DNA of 64,000 nucleotides from Actinostola sp. cb2023 (lineage: Eukaryota > Cnidaria > Anthozoa > Actiniaria > Actinostolidae). Within the stretch, counting starts at the first letter, position 1, and every line of letters starts with the position of its first letter. The notes under the pieces are model-generated. The model searched no databases, was not told the DNA's origin, and saw only the letters and a program-made list of their open reading frames with translations. Location of the stretch: positions 369,501 to 433,500 of the forward strand of contig JAUJYZ010001549.1 of assembly GCA_033675265.1 (NCBI GenBank), in the 5' to 3' direction. This document shows, one piece after another, positions 12,811 to 38,499 of this stretch. The translations under genes and the position numbers were made by a program.

Positions 12811-13425
12811 TAGATACATAGATAGATAGACAGACAGACAGATACATACATAGACAGACAGACAGACAGATAGATCTTTATTTAGACACGATAGTTTTAA
12901 CAGTGGAGACTGATCGACATAAAAGCCGTTGATGCTGCTGTTGATGATGATTGATGTTGATGATGAAGATGATCATTCTTGGTGGTATACAGTGGTTTGA
13001 TGATGTGAAAAGATGAATGAATACAAAAATCATCCTTGTGGTCATGCTTGCGTCAGGCCAAATATTTATGGTGAAATACGGCCCTCTTGTGCTCGCGTCG
13101 ACACTAGTAAACACCACTGAGGCTCTTCACGATCAAGGTGCGGGTCTGTGCGTCCATGCTGTACCTTCTTCACAGTTTTGTAGAATCTCATCTAACTTGT
13201 GTTTTTTTTTTCTCTCAGCTGCAATTCTGCACCGTCATGTTCCATGGCATTGTGAGCCTTAAACACGAGTGTAAGTTTCCTCTATGGATGCAGTATGCGT
13301 TGCTAAGTTACATGGTGTCCTTCCTTCTCCTCTTCTCTAACTTCTATCTTCATTCTTACATAATGAAGAGAGTACGAAAACACTATGACAATGGTGCAGT
13401 CAAGAAAGAACACAAAATAGAATAG
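9214..13425 (+). CDS. elovl4-like: ELOVL4-like very-long-chain fatty acid elongase B (7 coding exons)
   Basis: Second ER fatty-acid elongase. Coding exons: 9214-9274, 10258-10445, 11042-11122, 11213-11269, 11844-11958, 12472-12596, 13219-13425. All are GT-AG with matching phases; predicted length 277 residues. Motifs: [40 protein letters not shown] with the HxxHH box at H145/H148/H149, [30 protein letters not shown], and [12 protein letters not shown]. The HVYHHSTM...KWVAGGQ.FF stretch is closest to ELOVL4 among families I know. The C-terminus is Lys-rich (KKEHKIE), a weaker ER-retrieval candidate than the KKxx of A. Exons 1, 2 and 4 have exactly the same lengths as in A (61, 188, 57 nt) and exon 3 differs by one codon, so the two are duplicates in inverted orientation. 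Introns hold a 32-bp array, a 149-bp palindrome, a 22-bp array and a GGAT/GAAT minisatellite. Confidence 0.93.
9827..10219. repeat. 32-bp minisatellite in intron 1 of elongase B
   Basis: About 12 nearly identical copies of a 32-bp unit (GATAAAACATTCTGTAACAC + TGAAATGGCTTT), one shortened. It ends about 38 bp before the exon 10258-10445 acceptor. Confidence 0.95.
10520..10668. mobile_element. 149-bp near-perfect palindrome in intron 2 of elongase B
   Basis: Outer arms AATAGCTGATATTGAAGTTA and mirror; inner arms TCAAGTCGAGGCTATCGGGT and mirror. The central loop is about 12 bp, so it could form a long hairpin in RNA. Confidence 0.85.
11420..11695. repeat. 22-bp minisatellite in intron 4 of elongase B
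   Basis: About 13 copies of CCTACCCTGTGCCTATACRT. A period of 22 (not a multiple of 3) without stops opens three frames, which explains the spurious ORFs. Confidence 0.95.
11970..12400. repeat. TGGA/TGAA minisatellite in intron 5 of elongase B
   Basis: About 430 bp of 4-bp based units arranged in longer imperfect periods, starting just after the exon 11844-11958 donor. A closely similar array is at 56340-56800. Confidence 0.9.
12745..12875. repeat. GACA/GATA microsatellite
   Basis: Mixed tetranucleotide run in intron 6 of elongase B. Confidence 0.9.
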
Positions 13426-13739
13426 AATCCGCGAAAATTGTAACATTCCGTGACGTCAGCATATATTATGACCAATGAATATTAATTAAAGGTCAGTACT
13501 TCATGTAAGGTCCTTCAAGATGTATCTCAAGTTTTATAATACTTAGGAGACAGTTAGTAGATCTTACATGAGGTAATACCAGAATTTTGTTTTCATTTGC
13601 AAAAATATGGCAACAGTTATTAATTAAAGTGTTTGTACGTCACAAAGTCGAGGCAAATATTTTCCCATCCAGGCCCTCCCACTTGGTCAATAAGTGCATT
13701 GTCCCACTCGGTCAATAAGTGCATTTTACGATTTCACAC

Positions 13740-13840
13740 GAAGTCTTACGTTTACGCGAGCAGTTCTTACGTTTACGCGCGCAGTTCTTACGTTTACGCG
13801 CGCAGTTCTTACGTTTACGCGCGCAGTTCTTACGTCTGTA
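13740..13840. repeat. 21-bp array (GTTCTTACGTTTACGCGCGCA)
   Basis: About five copies of a 21-bp unit rich in CpG (unit shown in the call differs by one base between copies). Confidence 0.85.
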
Positions 13841-13984
13841 ATTCTAACATAAGTAAAGAAAAATAGACCAGCTTCATAAAACCGCTTTTAAAAGTTTAAT
13901 TCCTTTACTTTTCATATCAAAAATATATTTTTTGATTTACAAAACCATCCCATCAATCAACCTTTGAATTACAAAATGCATATT

Positions 13985-14145
13985 AAACTGTGGTGAATAC
14001 GTATCAATTAAACTATGTGGTGAATACGTATCGATTAAACTATGTGGTGAATACGTATCGATTAAACTACGTGGTGAAAACGTATCAATTAAACTATGTG
14101 GTGAATACGTATCGATTACACTATGTGGTGAATACGTATCGTATG
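13985..14145. repeat. 27-bp array (GTGGTGAATACGTATCRATT)
   Basis: Six copies of a 27-bp unit with the palindrome ATACGTAT in most copies. Confidence 0.9.
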
Positions 14146-14148
14146 TAA

Positions 14149-14654
14149 AGCTGCGTTTACGCGTCGAGAACGATACAAAAACCGTGCGTACACTTTACGG
14201 GAATCTGTGGTATCTGGTTAGACAGGTTATCCGAACGAGTTTTAAACCGGTTATTCTTAACTGTACAACTTTTGTACCTCTTCTAGTGTAAACAGTGTTA
14301 TAAATGAGACTAAAAACAGGATGATTTAGTCCCTTCTGTACGACTCTAAAGGCCCAGACACACGATGCAACTTTTCTTGCAACAAGGATTTTTTGGGTGT
14401 CACAAGATGCATCGTTGCGCGCAACGTTTGCAGAAGTAAAACTCGATCCTACTTCTGCAACCGTTGCGTGCAACGTTGCAAGAAAAGTTGCACCGTGTGT
14501 ACGAGCCTTTAGTGGAATTTTTGACTGTATAGTCTACTTGTTTAGTGTAAACAGTGCTACAAATGGATCTAAAGAGCGACGGGTTTGTGTAAACACGCAG
14601 TTCCGATACAAACTGGTTTAGAATTCGCCTGGTACCGCGTAAACGCAGCCTTTG
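14149..14654. mobile_element. Nested fold-back elements
   Basis: Outer arms AAAGCTGCGTTTACGCG and CGCGTAAACGCAGCCTTT. Inside is a second fold-back, 14346-14512, with arms GATGCAACTTTTCTTGCAA and TTGCAAGAAAAGTTGCAC. The inner element appears inserted in the loop of the outer one. Confidence 0.7.
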
Positions 14655-14924
14655 TGTCATAAGCTGAAACAGCAGCGCGACGTGAAGACGACGGCTCAGA
14701 CGATGCCATTGTGAGAAAACATCGAACAACATCGTGGGAACCAAATAACTGTACCCATGCAAAACCGCGTCGGTCACTGCCAAAGATCTGGTTACGTTAT
14801 TAGTGGTTCTTTGACGTCTCTCTAGTTTATGTATAACATTACCGATGTTGAAGAAGTGGGATGAATAGAATGGCCCTCGCTGTCGTCTTCAATGTGATTG
14901 TATTTATACTAATAATTGTGATGC

Positions 14925-15060
14925 GTTACTCGCCCCAGGCCACACAAGTACGCGTTACTCGCCCCAGGCCACACAAGTGTGCGTTACTCGCCCCAGGCCA
15001 CACAAGTGCGCGTTACTCGACCCAGGCCACACAAGTGCGCGTTACTCGCCCCAGGCCATG
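14925..15060. repeat. 27-28-bp array (GCGTTACTCGCCCCAGGCCA)
   Basis: Five copies; units differ at the ACAAGTGYGC segment. Confidence 0.9.
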
Positions 15061-15324
15061 CGCGTTTATAAAAGCAAGCTTTTCACGAGGTCTCTTACAC
15101 GATTGATATTGTTTTTAGACACTTTGATAAATGCTTTCCAAAGTCGAGACTTCGCAATGCTATCGTTTGGACGCTCGAAAACAACTATCTGTGTGAACGC
15201 GGCTTAGAATGGTTCGGATAAGCTTCGTGGCTCGTTCGTTGGCGAGTCGGTGAGTGGTCGGTGTACACGAGTCTCGCACGTCGAAACATGTCTGGTCACG
15301 AGTGGTGAATTGTAACCGAGAGGT

Positions 15325-15400
15325 TTGACGAGGTCACGTGATGGACGAGGTCACGTGATGGACGAGGTCACGTGATGGACGAGGTCACGTGATGGACAAG
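15325..15400. promoter_or_regulatory. 18-bp array of GGTCACGTGATGG (palindromic E-boxes)
   Basis: Four perfect copies of GACGAGGTCACGTGATGG. Each contains TCACGTGA, the core preferred by MiT/TFE and USF bHLH-zip factors. Whether it is bound is unknown. Confidence 0.6.
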
Positions 15401-15867
15401 TCATCGTGTTTTCCGACCTTCGGAACGAGTATCACTCAACATGAGACACGTGTTATGTCTGGATAAGGTTCCGTCACGCATTCTTCATTCCTGTCAACGC
15501 GTTTGTTTTCTTGTCACACATTCTTCTCGTTGTCACGCATACTTATGGTGCGACAGATTCGACTGCAGTGACGCTATTTTATAAGTCAGACAGCCATTTT
15601 CATACTAAATCATAATGTTTCTCTAATCCTAACCATACAAAAATACTACCAATACTAGAGGTTATGGAAACCATGACGGTTTAAGATCTGTACACACGTG
15701 TCGCGATACAAAATTTCATTAAAAATATTTTTTTTCTTGACCCACAAGTTAGAAAAAGTGCCACACAGACATGAATTCGAAACTCAGGACAAAGAAAATA
15801 GTGTATAGATAAGAGTCTCCTTTGAAACCGTTACTAGGGCCATCACACAACACACGAAAAGTCAGTA

Positions 15868-16005
15868 TTGCGTGACGAAAAGTCAGTATTGCGTGACGAT
15901 AAGTCAGTATTGCATGACAATAAGTCAGTATTGTGTGACGATAAGTCAGTATTGTGTGGCGATAAGTCAGTATTGCGTGACGATAAGTCAGTATTGCGTG
16001 ACGAC
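15868..16005. repeat. 21-bp array (GATAAGTCAGTATTGCGTGAC)
   Basis: Seven copies with few substitutions; the first copies read GAAAAG in place of GATAAG. Confidence 0.9.
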
Positions 16006-16153
16006 ATAGTAACGCCTGCCAAGGACTATACGATATATAGACCGAGTTATTTACAAAAATATAGAAAATGGGTGCTACTTCATAGAAGTAAAGTGAAGAC
16101 GATTAAACTAGACTACGTAGAGTTCTCCTTTTTCTTCCAGAAGAAACCATTTG

Positions 16154-16317
16154 CATGATGACATTGTTTTACTACAAGTACCAGAATGCTTTGAGAATTT
16201 TCTTTCTTATTCAGATTTTTATTCCCTCATGAGAATAGTAAGACAATTGGTGCTAATTATCTAACAAAAGAAAATGGGCAAAACATTCTGGTACTTGTAG
16301 TATATGACACCATCATG
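16154..16317. mobile_element. Fold-back element
   Basis: Arms CATGATGACATTG... and CTACAAGTACCAGAATG mirrored as CATTCTGGTACTTGTAG. Confidence 0.75.
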
Positions 16318-16437
16318 AAAATGGCCTATCAGTTGAACCAGAGTTGTTGAAACACAAGGGGATAGGTGTAGACGGGTTAGGGGCAAAAGGGAGGTGATAT
16401 GTCTTCCCTTGTCTCGCCCTTCCTTGTGCATCGAATA

Positions 16438-16575
16438 TCATAACTCGGTCAGGTCTTCGTGTCGCTGTACAAAAGTCCTGGCTTATTGTTCTATTGTCGT
16501 TCTATGTATTGTATTACATAAAGAACAATAGCCAGGACTTTTGTGCAGCTACACGAAGACCTTGTCCATAACTCT
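16438..16575. mobile_element. Fold-back element
   Basis: Arms of about 45 bp including GGTCTTCGTGTCGCTGTACA and AAAGTCCTGGCTTATTGTTC, mirrored with a few mismatches around a short loop. Confidence 0.8.
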
Positions 16576-16689
16576 CATTCAACATCTTCTAGAGAAACAA
16601 GAAACTCTGTTTGTGGACATGAATGACATCCATCCCCAACACACAAGGAAGTCAAACACATGGCATGCATTGTCATCCTTGCATTTGAG

Positions 16690-17010
16690 AGTTGCCTGTG
16701 TGTTGGTATAGTTACCTAAGATGTCTCCTTGGTTACCCAGAGTATTTTCTTGGTTACCATGGAAACCCAATTTGTTGCCAAGGATACCTCTGAATGTTTC
16801 CTTGGTTACCTAGGATAAGCCACTGAGTATCTCCTTGGTTACCTGGCATGAGCCTCTGTAACCTTGGATACCACTTGGTTACCTAGGATACCTAACCAAA
16901 TATTTGCTTGGTTGCCAAGGACGTTATCTGTGCTACCTAGGATACTACTTGATTACAACATAAATCCCCTTAGTTACCTACGGTATTTCCCTGGTTACCA
17001 TGGTTACACT
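16690..17010. repeat. Degenerate CTTGGTTACCTAGGATA repeats at the 3' end of the ETS gene
   Basis: About ten diverged copies of a 25-30-bp unit immediately beyond the ETS stop codon, probably in its 3' UTR or flank. Several copies contain GTTACCATGG or GTTGCCAAGG. Confidence 0.7.
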
Positions 17011-17021
17011 AGAAACGTCAT

Positions 17022-30792
<13,771 letters not shown>

Positions 30793-33700
30793 CTTGGATG
30801 GGTAGTTTTGTGTAATGAACGTTTGCAGCTGCAAGAGAAGTAAAACTAAATTCAGCGATGAAATTATGGAAAAATAAGCATCTAAATTTTCCTCAGTTGA
30901 AAAGAGTCTTCAACATATCAACAATGTACAATGACAATGATCGCTCGGCAATCGTCCTCGTAAAATAATTGTACCGATGAATCATTTGAACTGATGGTAC
31001 ATTGGAATTGTGTTCTTATCTTAATTGAGCAGTTCGTCTTAGATTCTTGGTTCTCTTCGATGCAAGTGGACGTCAATACGTCGGCCGGCAACCATGGTTG
31101 TTGTCGTCGTCACATGAAAACCGGCTCAAACTTTGTTTCATTGTTTGAATGAAGTTTTTGTCAGATTCGACATTCGAAATGATAATTAAATCATTTAAAG
31201 CAATACAGACAACTATAAAGCTACATTTTCAGCTTAGAACGTTTAGAAAAGCTAAGGGCTAGCTTACTGACGACAATCCACAGTGGATACCCGAGTCCAG
31301 ACACATCTCTTCTTCATGACTGTTGTTATCAAAACTCAATCTTTGACCGATCGATTTCTCCTTTTTCTCGAATTAGAAACCAATTCATCCATTTCTCTCT
31401 TCTTAAACTCCAAAGTTTTAACTTCAAATTAATCGTTTAACTCAGTTCTAAACCAAAAGGAGGTCATCTCAATGCTCAAAGACACTAAACTACGGTAAAT
31501 ATGCACGACTAATTGTGTTTCTGCATGTCAACTCACTTCTTCATAGATTTATCAGTCAGAAAAAGGTTACTTTCAGATTGTTCCAAACACTTTGAGAACT
31601 GAAAAAGGTAGCTCAAGTTTGCTGAAATAAGTTCGCAAAGTTTGTATCAAAATATAGAAAGAAATGCGGCCGTGAGAAGAAATGAATGAACGCTCAACAA
31701 CACTGTATACCTCAAGCACACTGAACATCTTTTTGCGGCACACTTTATGGTGGAAACGTTTACACTCTACATCGATGTGCTTTGGAAACCTTTTCCAAGT
31801 TGAATTTAGAAGTATGTGTTAACTGTACTAAAGACCACTGAAGACTTTTGTTGAGTTGCTGGTTCGTACTGTGTTCTTTCTTTGTAGCCCTTTGTCAGAC
31901 AAGTTGTCGTTCGAAACGAACTTTAATTTGCGCAAACGAACTGATTATTCGTGTTCTAATAGCTAGTGAATTATCATTCAAAAGTATTAGAATGTAGGTA
32001 TCACATTCAATGGTCTTTGAATTGGTACGTGAATTGACCTCCAAGCTATGTCCAAGCTAACTGCATGAATGCTCTTTAAACTCATCCACCATGCAACAGA
32101 CATGCAAGCCAAGGTTATACAAATTGTCGATTCACTTTCTTCAAGACGATAGAAGTGTTCTTGCCATAGAATTATCCAACGTGATTTATCTATTGCGATT
32201 TATATGGAAAATAGAACCCCTCGACAGTCACGTTTACAATCGAGTCAAAGCTAAAAGCTCGATCCTCAACTTTATATTAGTAACAAATGGTCTATCCCAG
32301 CATCCTTTGCGGTCTTCGGTGTTTGTATATTTCAAAGATTTATAAGAATCCCAAATTGTAGCTAAAATGTTTGAGAATCCTTCTCAAAATTAATGTCAAA
32401 CTTGTAGCTTGTCATTTGAGTGACTTTAGTCTGATGGCTTGACAGCGCGGTCACTCGGGGTCACCATTTTCCATCGTAACTGTTTGTATATTGTTTTGTT
32501 AGTCTTTCTTCCACACTATCCGGGTAGTCGTTGTCTACTTTTTCCACATTCGAGAAATCTCTGAACTTGCTCGAGGATAAAGTCGGAAATAAATTCAAAA
32601 CTCACCGTAGAAAAAACGTTTTGTATAGCTGTATAAAGCTGTACTGTCGGATGCGCTTTTGAAGCCTAGAATGCCTGTAAGCGTGATAAGCGACGACCCA
32701 AAGCCGGAACGCATGTAGAGTTTCGGCGAAAAACAAAGTGGAATTAGCAAATTCTTTTCAGAAAAAGTTGTACCGGTTTTTAAACGGTTTTTCAGTGAGT
32801 AAATGGATGGCCCTTTCGCCTTCCAACTCTAAACTTGTTTCGCCAACACCACAAACAAAACCCAGATAACCTCTCAGCTTCTTTCGCGAAAAATTGAACT
32901 TTGTTTATAAACATTTCTTTCAGCCAATTCACTCAAGCAGTTCAGTAGTATTCCTAGGCCAAGCTGTCTTTTTCAATAGCTACTTTCAACTGTTTATAGC
33001 CAAAATCCTGTCATATTTTGAAACTTTTAGCGATGTGACCTCAAAATTATGTCTTTCTAATTGCAGCAAAGTCACAAAAATAGAAGTTTTGAAGGTTTTA
33101 TATGTAGTACTTTCGTCCAAGGCTTTTGCACAATGGGTGACACATCAGTGGATGACTCTGCAGTTTATCAGCCGGCGACATTCAATGCAGCTGATATGTA
33201 CATGGTGAATCCTACAACTATCATATCTGTACTGAATTCATCTCTACATAGACTAGTAGTTTGCAAACACTACGACTACTACGACTACCCAATCAATTAA
33301 TACGTAACGACTTTTTGCATTAGACTACCTTGTCAGAGTAGCTGATCCCCGTGTCTATCTACAACGATTTATTTACGTGGATTTACAGTGAAAATTGAGC
33401 AATTTTTGCAGTGTACCTTTTTTCAGTCCACTTTAGAAGACGCTGAGCAGTTACGTACTAAGTAATTACCGCTACTTTGAGGCTTCATCGCCGTCTTGCC
33501 CTCGCATCAGCCTGTTATTAGACCGAGTTGAAAAGAGCTTGTTTTCCAAAGCCCAGGGCTTTCCCCTGGAACTCGCAACGTGATTGGTCAATTTTGACAG
33601 GCTTTGACGTTTATAATAAATCAACTCAAAAATGTCCATTGTTAAGGGGGAGGGGCTTAGGCAAATGATTGGCAATCGCTTCCGCTCTGTAGTGAGTTCT

Positions 33701-36700
33701 TCGAATCGCGCTAAAAAGAGTAATCTTGACCTTGTATCAGCGTTACTACAAAACCTTTTATATTGATCTGTTTTTATACAATAAAAGATTTTTCCTAAGT
33801 CGATAATTTAATCTACGGGATTATTTTCTTGTTGAAAACTGCAAAACACGAAGTCAATATTATGCTGTTGTTTTCAGTAGTTTATATTCAGTGATTATAA
33901 ATTTAGTTAAGTGAAAATCTATAAGTTACTTTCGTTTAATACCGTTATATCATAGCTTACTTTCGGTGTTTACGGTATAGTTAGGATCGAAAGTATGACG
34001 AAAACTGAAAAACTGAGCCCGGCAATTTAAACAAAGAAAACGTTTCTCTACGTGTAAAGTTATAAAAAAACCTCTCAAATCGAAGATGCTCAAATGAAAT
34101 GCTCCTTAACCTGAAGAAGGCTAGTCTGGCTAGCCGAAATAGTTACCAAGAAAATATACGTTGTATTGGCCTCTTTGCTGAGTCCTTGGACTACTTGCTT
34201 CATGCTCAACCAGACGGTTCAGTGGCTCGAATTTGAAGATCGATTGGCTCGAATTTGAAGAGAACTTGTTTATACAGTCCGAATAAGAGCGCCCTAAAGC
34301 ACACCAATATTTCAAAAACATAACACTTTCACTCCTTTTTAATGTGTGTATTTGTTCATTAATTTATAGAAAGTGAAACGAGTTTTCTCACTTCAATACC
34401 TGGTCATGTGTAAAGCCTAATGTATGGCGCACTATCATGATGACCGCAATACTGCACAACATTCAATGTTGACCTTCTTGTCACGGCTCCATGCAAGACG
34501 TTTGCCTTTTTAGCATCTTCTTTTCCTCGCAAGATTAAAATACACGCTCAAAACTGACTCAACTGTAGAACTGAAGAACTACTATCTATCTATCTAACTA
34601 GCTAATAGCTTGGTTGGGATTTGAAAAACTTCACATGCAAGGAATGGTTCACAAGTGCACTTAGTTGATCTCTTGTCTACTGATTCAAAAGTATTCATTC
34701 GTAATATTTGTGAGACTAGTAAACTATGACTTCTGCTTCATCCATTAGTTCGCTTTGAATTCGCCAAATGTAGAAAGTTTAGTTCAGTTTACCGACAGGG
34801 CCTGTCCGCCGGCCGTCTAGTTCAGTCAGCTACTGAGAAGCCGCCGGTCCTGGTTGTTCAGTGAGAGCCGGTGGATATAGCTCGCGGCTACTGATATCCA
34901 GGCGTTGGATAAATCCTTATCCATTGGATCAATGTACTGGATGACAGCAAGAGACCATTATATATATAAGTATATTTATCCAGCGCATTGCACTTGTCAG
35001 TGAACCACCACCAGGCAATCACTACAAATTGTCGCCGGCTGGGAAGGCGATATAGAACTGAACCGTCTACACACGATGAACACCCGGTACAAATTTGACT
35101 GATAAATACTTACATCCATATGCCTTGTGCGTCTATCGTATGCGTGATATACCGTGAATACTTGCAGCATATATTGGCTCTAGTAGTTGAAATTGTTGAC
35201 TGACTACAGCAGTCAGACTTAAGGTGAACACTGTACAAATGCCTGGGAACTGATATGATTGATGTCAGTTCTGTGTAAGAGTTGCAGCTGTGTTCTGACT
35301 GAGCTACTAGGACTCAGTATAGCTTACAAGATCGATGGACGGGCAACTGCATGAGTAGCCAGTTTGGAAATGTTATACACTCATGATTGAACTCGCACTT
35401 TGTAGATCACTCTTATCACTTGAACCACCGATCTATAACATTGTAGAGGGGAGAGGGAGGTATAAGATTGCTGTGTTAGTTCCATGTGTTACAAGCCTGT
35501 TACAATTTGTTTCAGCTTTGACTGGCTGAGCTAGACTCAGGACACTCAGTATATATCACTATATATAGAAGTGGTCTTACAGCTGCGAGTCCACTGTATT
35601 AGCCGGATGTGTGAAGTTTGTGACTGCTTCAGTTTTGTTACAAGTCAGTTTCAGCCGTGTTGAACTGAGCTAGAACATACAACTGAATATAGTCTAAGCG
35701 GTGGTCTTGCACAGCTGCGAATTCCGCTCAACTAATGCATGCAACTTTGTATACGAAAAAAATTGAGGGAAGTTTATGACTGAGCTTCAGTTTGGTTACA
35801 AGTAGTTTTAGTGTTGATAAAAGTAGTCTCAGTGAAGCTGAGAGTCCAATCCAACTTTGCTTGTATCCCGAAAAATGGAGGGAAGTTTGTGACTGAGCTT
35901 CTGTTTGGCTACAAGTAGTTTCAGAGTTCAATTCAGAGCTATCTAGAACTTACATCATGCAACATAGATATGATTACTAGAAACTGGTGCCATGTTTAAT
36001 CCAACTTTGTAGTGGGGACAGGGAGGGGGAAATAGTGTGCCTGTAATGCTGGACAGGCCTTTTGAACCATGCTAATATCATTAACAGTGAAACTGTTGAG
36101 CTATATATGTCAGTGAGTATATGTGAGTATATTAACCAAGGGATGGCAGGCCGAAAACATGGCTACATTCGATATATGTTCAATGGACCTTCATGACTTA
36201 CATAGAAATGATGCTAATAGCAACAGGAGAAAGCGTCATCAAGTGCTGACAGTCCTGGCAGTGTTGAATAAGCTTTACATCAGCACTGATTAAAGTATGA
36301 AACCATGATACAATCAACGTTGTGTAGGTGAGAGGGAGTTCACAAAGATGTGACGTTGAATACTCCTTGCATCAACATGAAACATCAGTGTGTAAGATCA
36401 ACATCGACAAGGGAAAGACAGAGAAATAGTCCAGGGAAAAATACACCTATTTTGTAGACTAAACTCACATGGTGTAATTCAGTGTAATTTCTAGTTTAAC
36501 ATTCTCTTTTTTAGAAAGTGCGCGCACAGAATCGACAGAAACTGACAAAGCCAAAGTACAGTTTCTTTTCAAGTTCAACTTTCACAAACTACAAACCAAC
36601 CACCTCAGTTACTAAACACCTACAGTATTTTAATATATTTTTGGCCATGTAATGTCACCACAATTGTACTTGATTTGTAATGATCGAGGTACATGTCTTG

Positions 36701-37268
36701 TGTTGTGGTGGAGTCTCTATCGCAATAGGTTTTAGTACAATAATGTCCTTGCGAATTGCACAAACTACAACCACCCCCATAACTGGTAGTCGGCTGTGAT
36801 GGACGCGACATCTATTTCAATCTATAGTTTTGACGATTAACCACAGTTTTTCTTACGGAGTGTCTTGTGTTGGAGTTCTTCAAGTAAGTTTTAGTAGTTC
36901 TGAAGACCTTGGGGATGGGTAGCAAACGTTTTAAGAACTATACAACACCATGAAGACTTGTAAAGACTGATCAGAATGAGATGCTGTGTTGAATTGTGTT
37001 GACTCAGTCTCAAAAAGATTTTTAGCGAACAAACAACTTTTATAAATGTATTAGTAAGAATAACACAAATCCAATTCATTCTTGAGATATTGTTGCTCAG
37101 TTTACTGAGGCCAGCTAGTCGTACCATCTTTGACTGAATTCGTCTTCACTAAGTTACCTAAGGCCTAATGTAAACGTCGAACTAAGTCGCGCCGATCCTA
37201 TTAAAAATAAGCCTTCTCAGCAAGTTATAATCACGGGACCATCATATTACTACTATCCATCAGCCTAT

Positions 37269-37300
<32 letters not shown>

Positions 37301-37413
37301 GGTTTAATGCAGTGTATCCACAAAATTAATAGGTTCGACTGAATTAAGTTCATGGTTCGGTTCGACGTTTGCCGTAGTAAGTTCCGTCCATTATCCTCAA
37401 ACGTGTATATATA

Positions 37414-37706
37414 CCTAATTGCAGAAAGGTTGTCCACCTCGGAAAAGCACATTTACACATTTGCACATTTACACATTTGCACATTTGCACATTCGCAACA
37501 TCACGTGTATATTATTTTGTTTTGCGCAAGTGGAACCCAGAGTCAATAGATTCAATAGAAGTATACTGCCATAAGAATGCAGCGGCCTTATACAGAAGAT
37601 TTCAGGTGGATAGTTGTATTTCAGCGCTTGTAAAAGTGCAAATGTGTAAATGTGCAAATGTGTAAATGTGCTTTTCCGAGGTGGACAACCCGTTAATGCA
37701 ATTGAG
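37414..37706. mobile_element. Fold-back element with ACATTTGCAC arms
   Basis: Arms TTGTCCACCTCGGAAAAGCA mirrored; each arm carries a short run of TTTACACA/TTTGCACA units. Confidence 0.75.
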
Positions 37707-38499
37707 TGTATGTCTTTCATTATTGATTAGTATTATTATGACTTTCTTTAGTCTCCTAACTTTCTTTTCTCTGGTTTTTATTTCCAATGTCTAAGCTTGG
37801 TTTAATTCAGACAGGAACACATGAAGAACTGTAGAAAACTGTTCACCAAAAGTCTAACTTATTCTACATTGGGACACTAGACCTCAGCTTGTGTTGGATT
37901 TAGATTAACTTACATAATTTCGACTTCTTATAGTTCAGTTAGAATGTTGTTGGATGTGAATAGTGTTCAGGAAAAGTATCATTTCAATCGAGGACAACAT
38001 GCATGCTGCATGTCCAGCAAAACTTACAAAACTAACAAATGCATCAATCCTTAAACAGTGCTAAACAGTGTGATTGTTGCATCCATCTGCTATCCAGAAA
38101 ACAATCTTACTAAACAATAAGCTACGCACTACATGACCCAAACTAAAATACTTCTGAGTTAAAAACACAATAATCAACAAAGTATGAACATGCAAAGTCA
38201 TTCCATCCAACTGATTAAGTTGAGGACATTTCAGTTACCAAAAACACTTAGTACTGCCGCATGATCATGCAATCTTCATTCAAAGTACAAGATCAGAAGC
38301 AATGTGAGTTGCATTTTCTATCCATTAAGCAACACAAAACATGAACTATATCTTGAGATAAACACAATGACAATGACAATTTGTGACAGAAGTAAATGTG
38401 AGTTGCATTTCCCAGCTAGTAAGCAACACAAAACATAAACTATATCTTGAGATAAACACCTAAAAATACAATCATCAGTAACACGCAACTGACTGAACA

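Larger units (their letters stand above)
13426..17021. other. Intergenic region between elongase B and the ETS gene
   Basis: No supported exon. It holds a one-armed fold-back relative (about 13640-13730), four short arrays (13740-13840, 13985-14145, 14925-15060, 15868-16005), an E-box array (15325-15400), nested fold-backs (14149-14654), two more fold-backs (16154-16317, 16438-16575) and degenerate GGTTACC repeats (16690-17010). Confidence 0.7.

Noticed and set aside
36620..36811. 63-codon minus-strand frame with several cysteines
   Set aside because: No splice context, no conserved spacing of a known zinc finger, and no neighbouring exon support.
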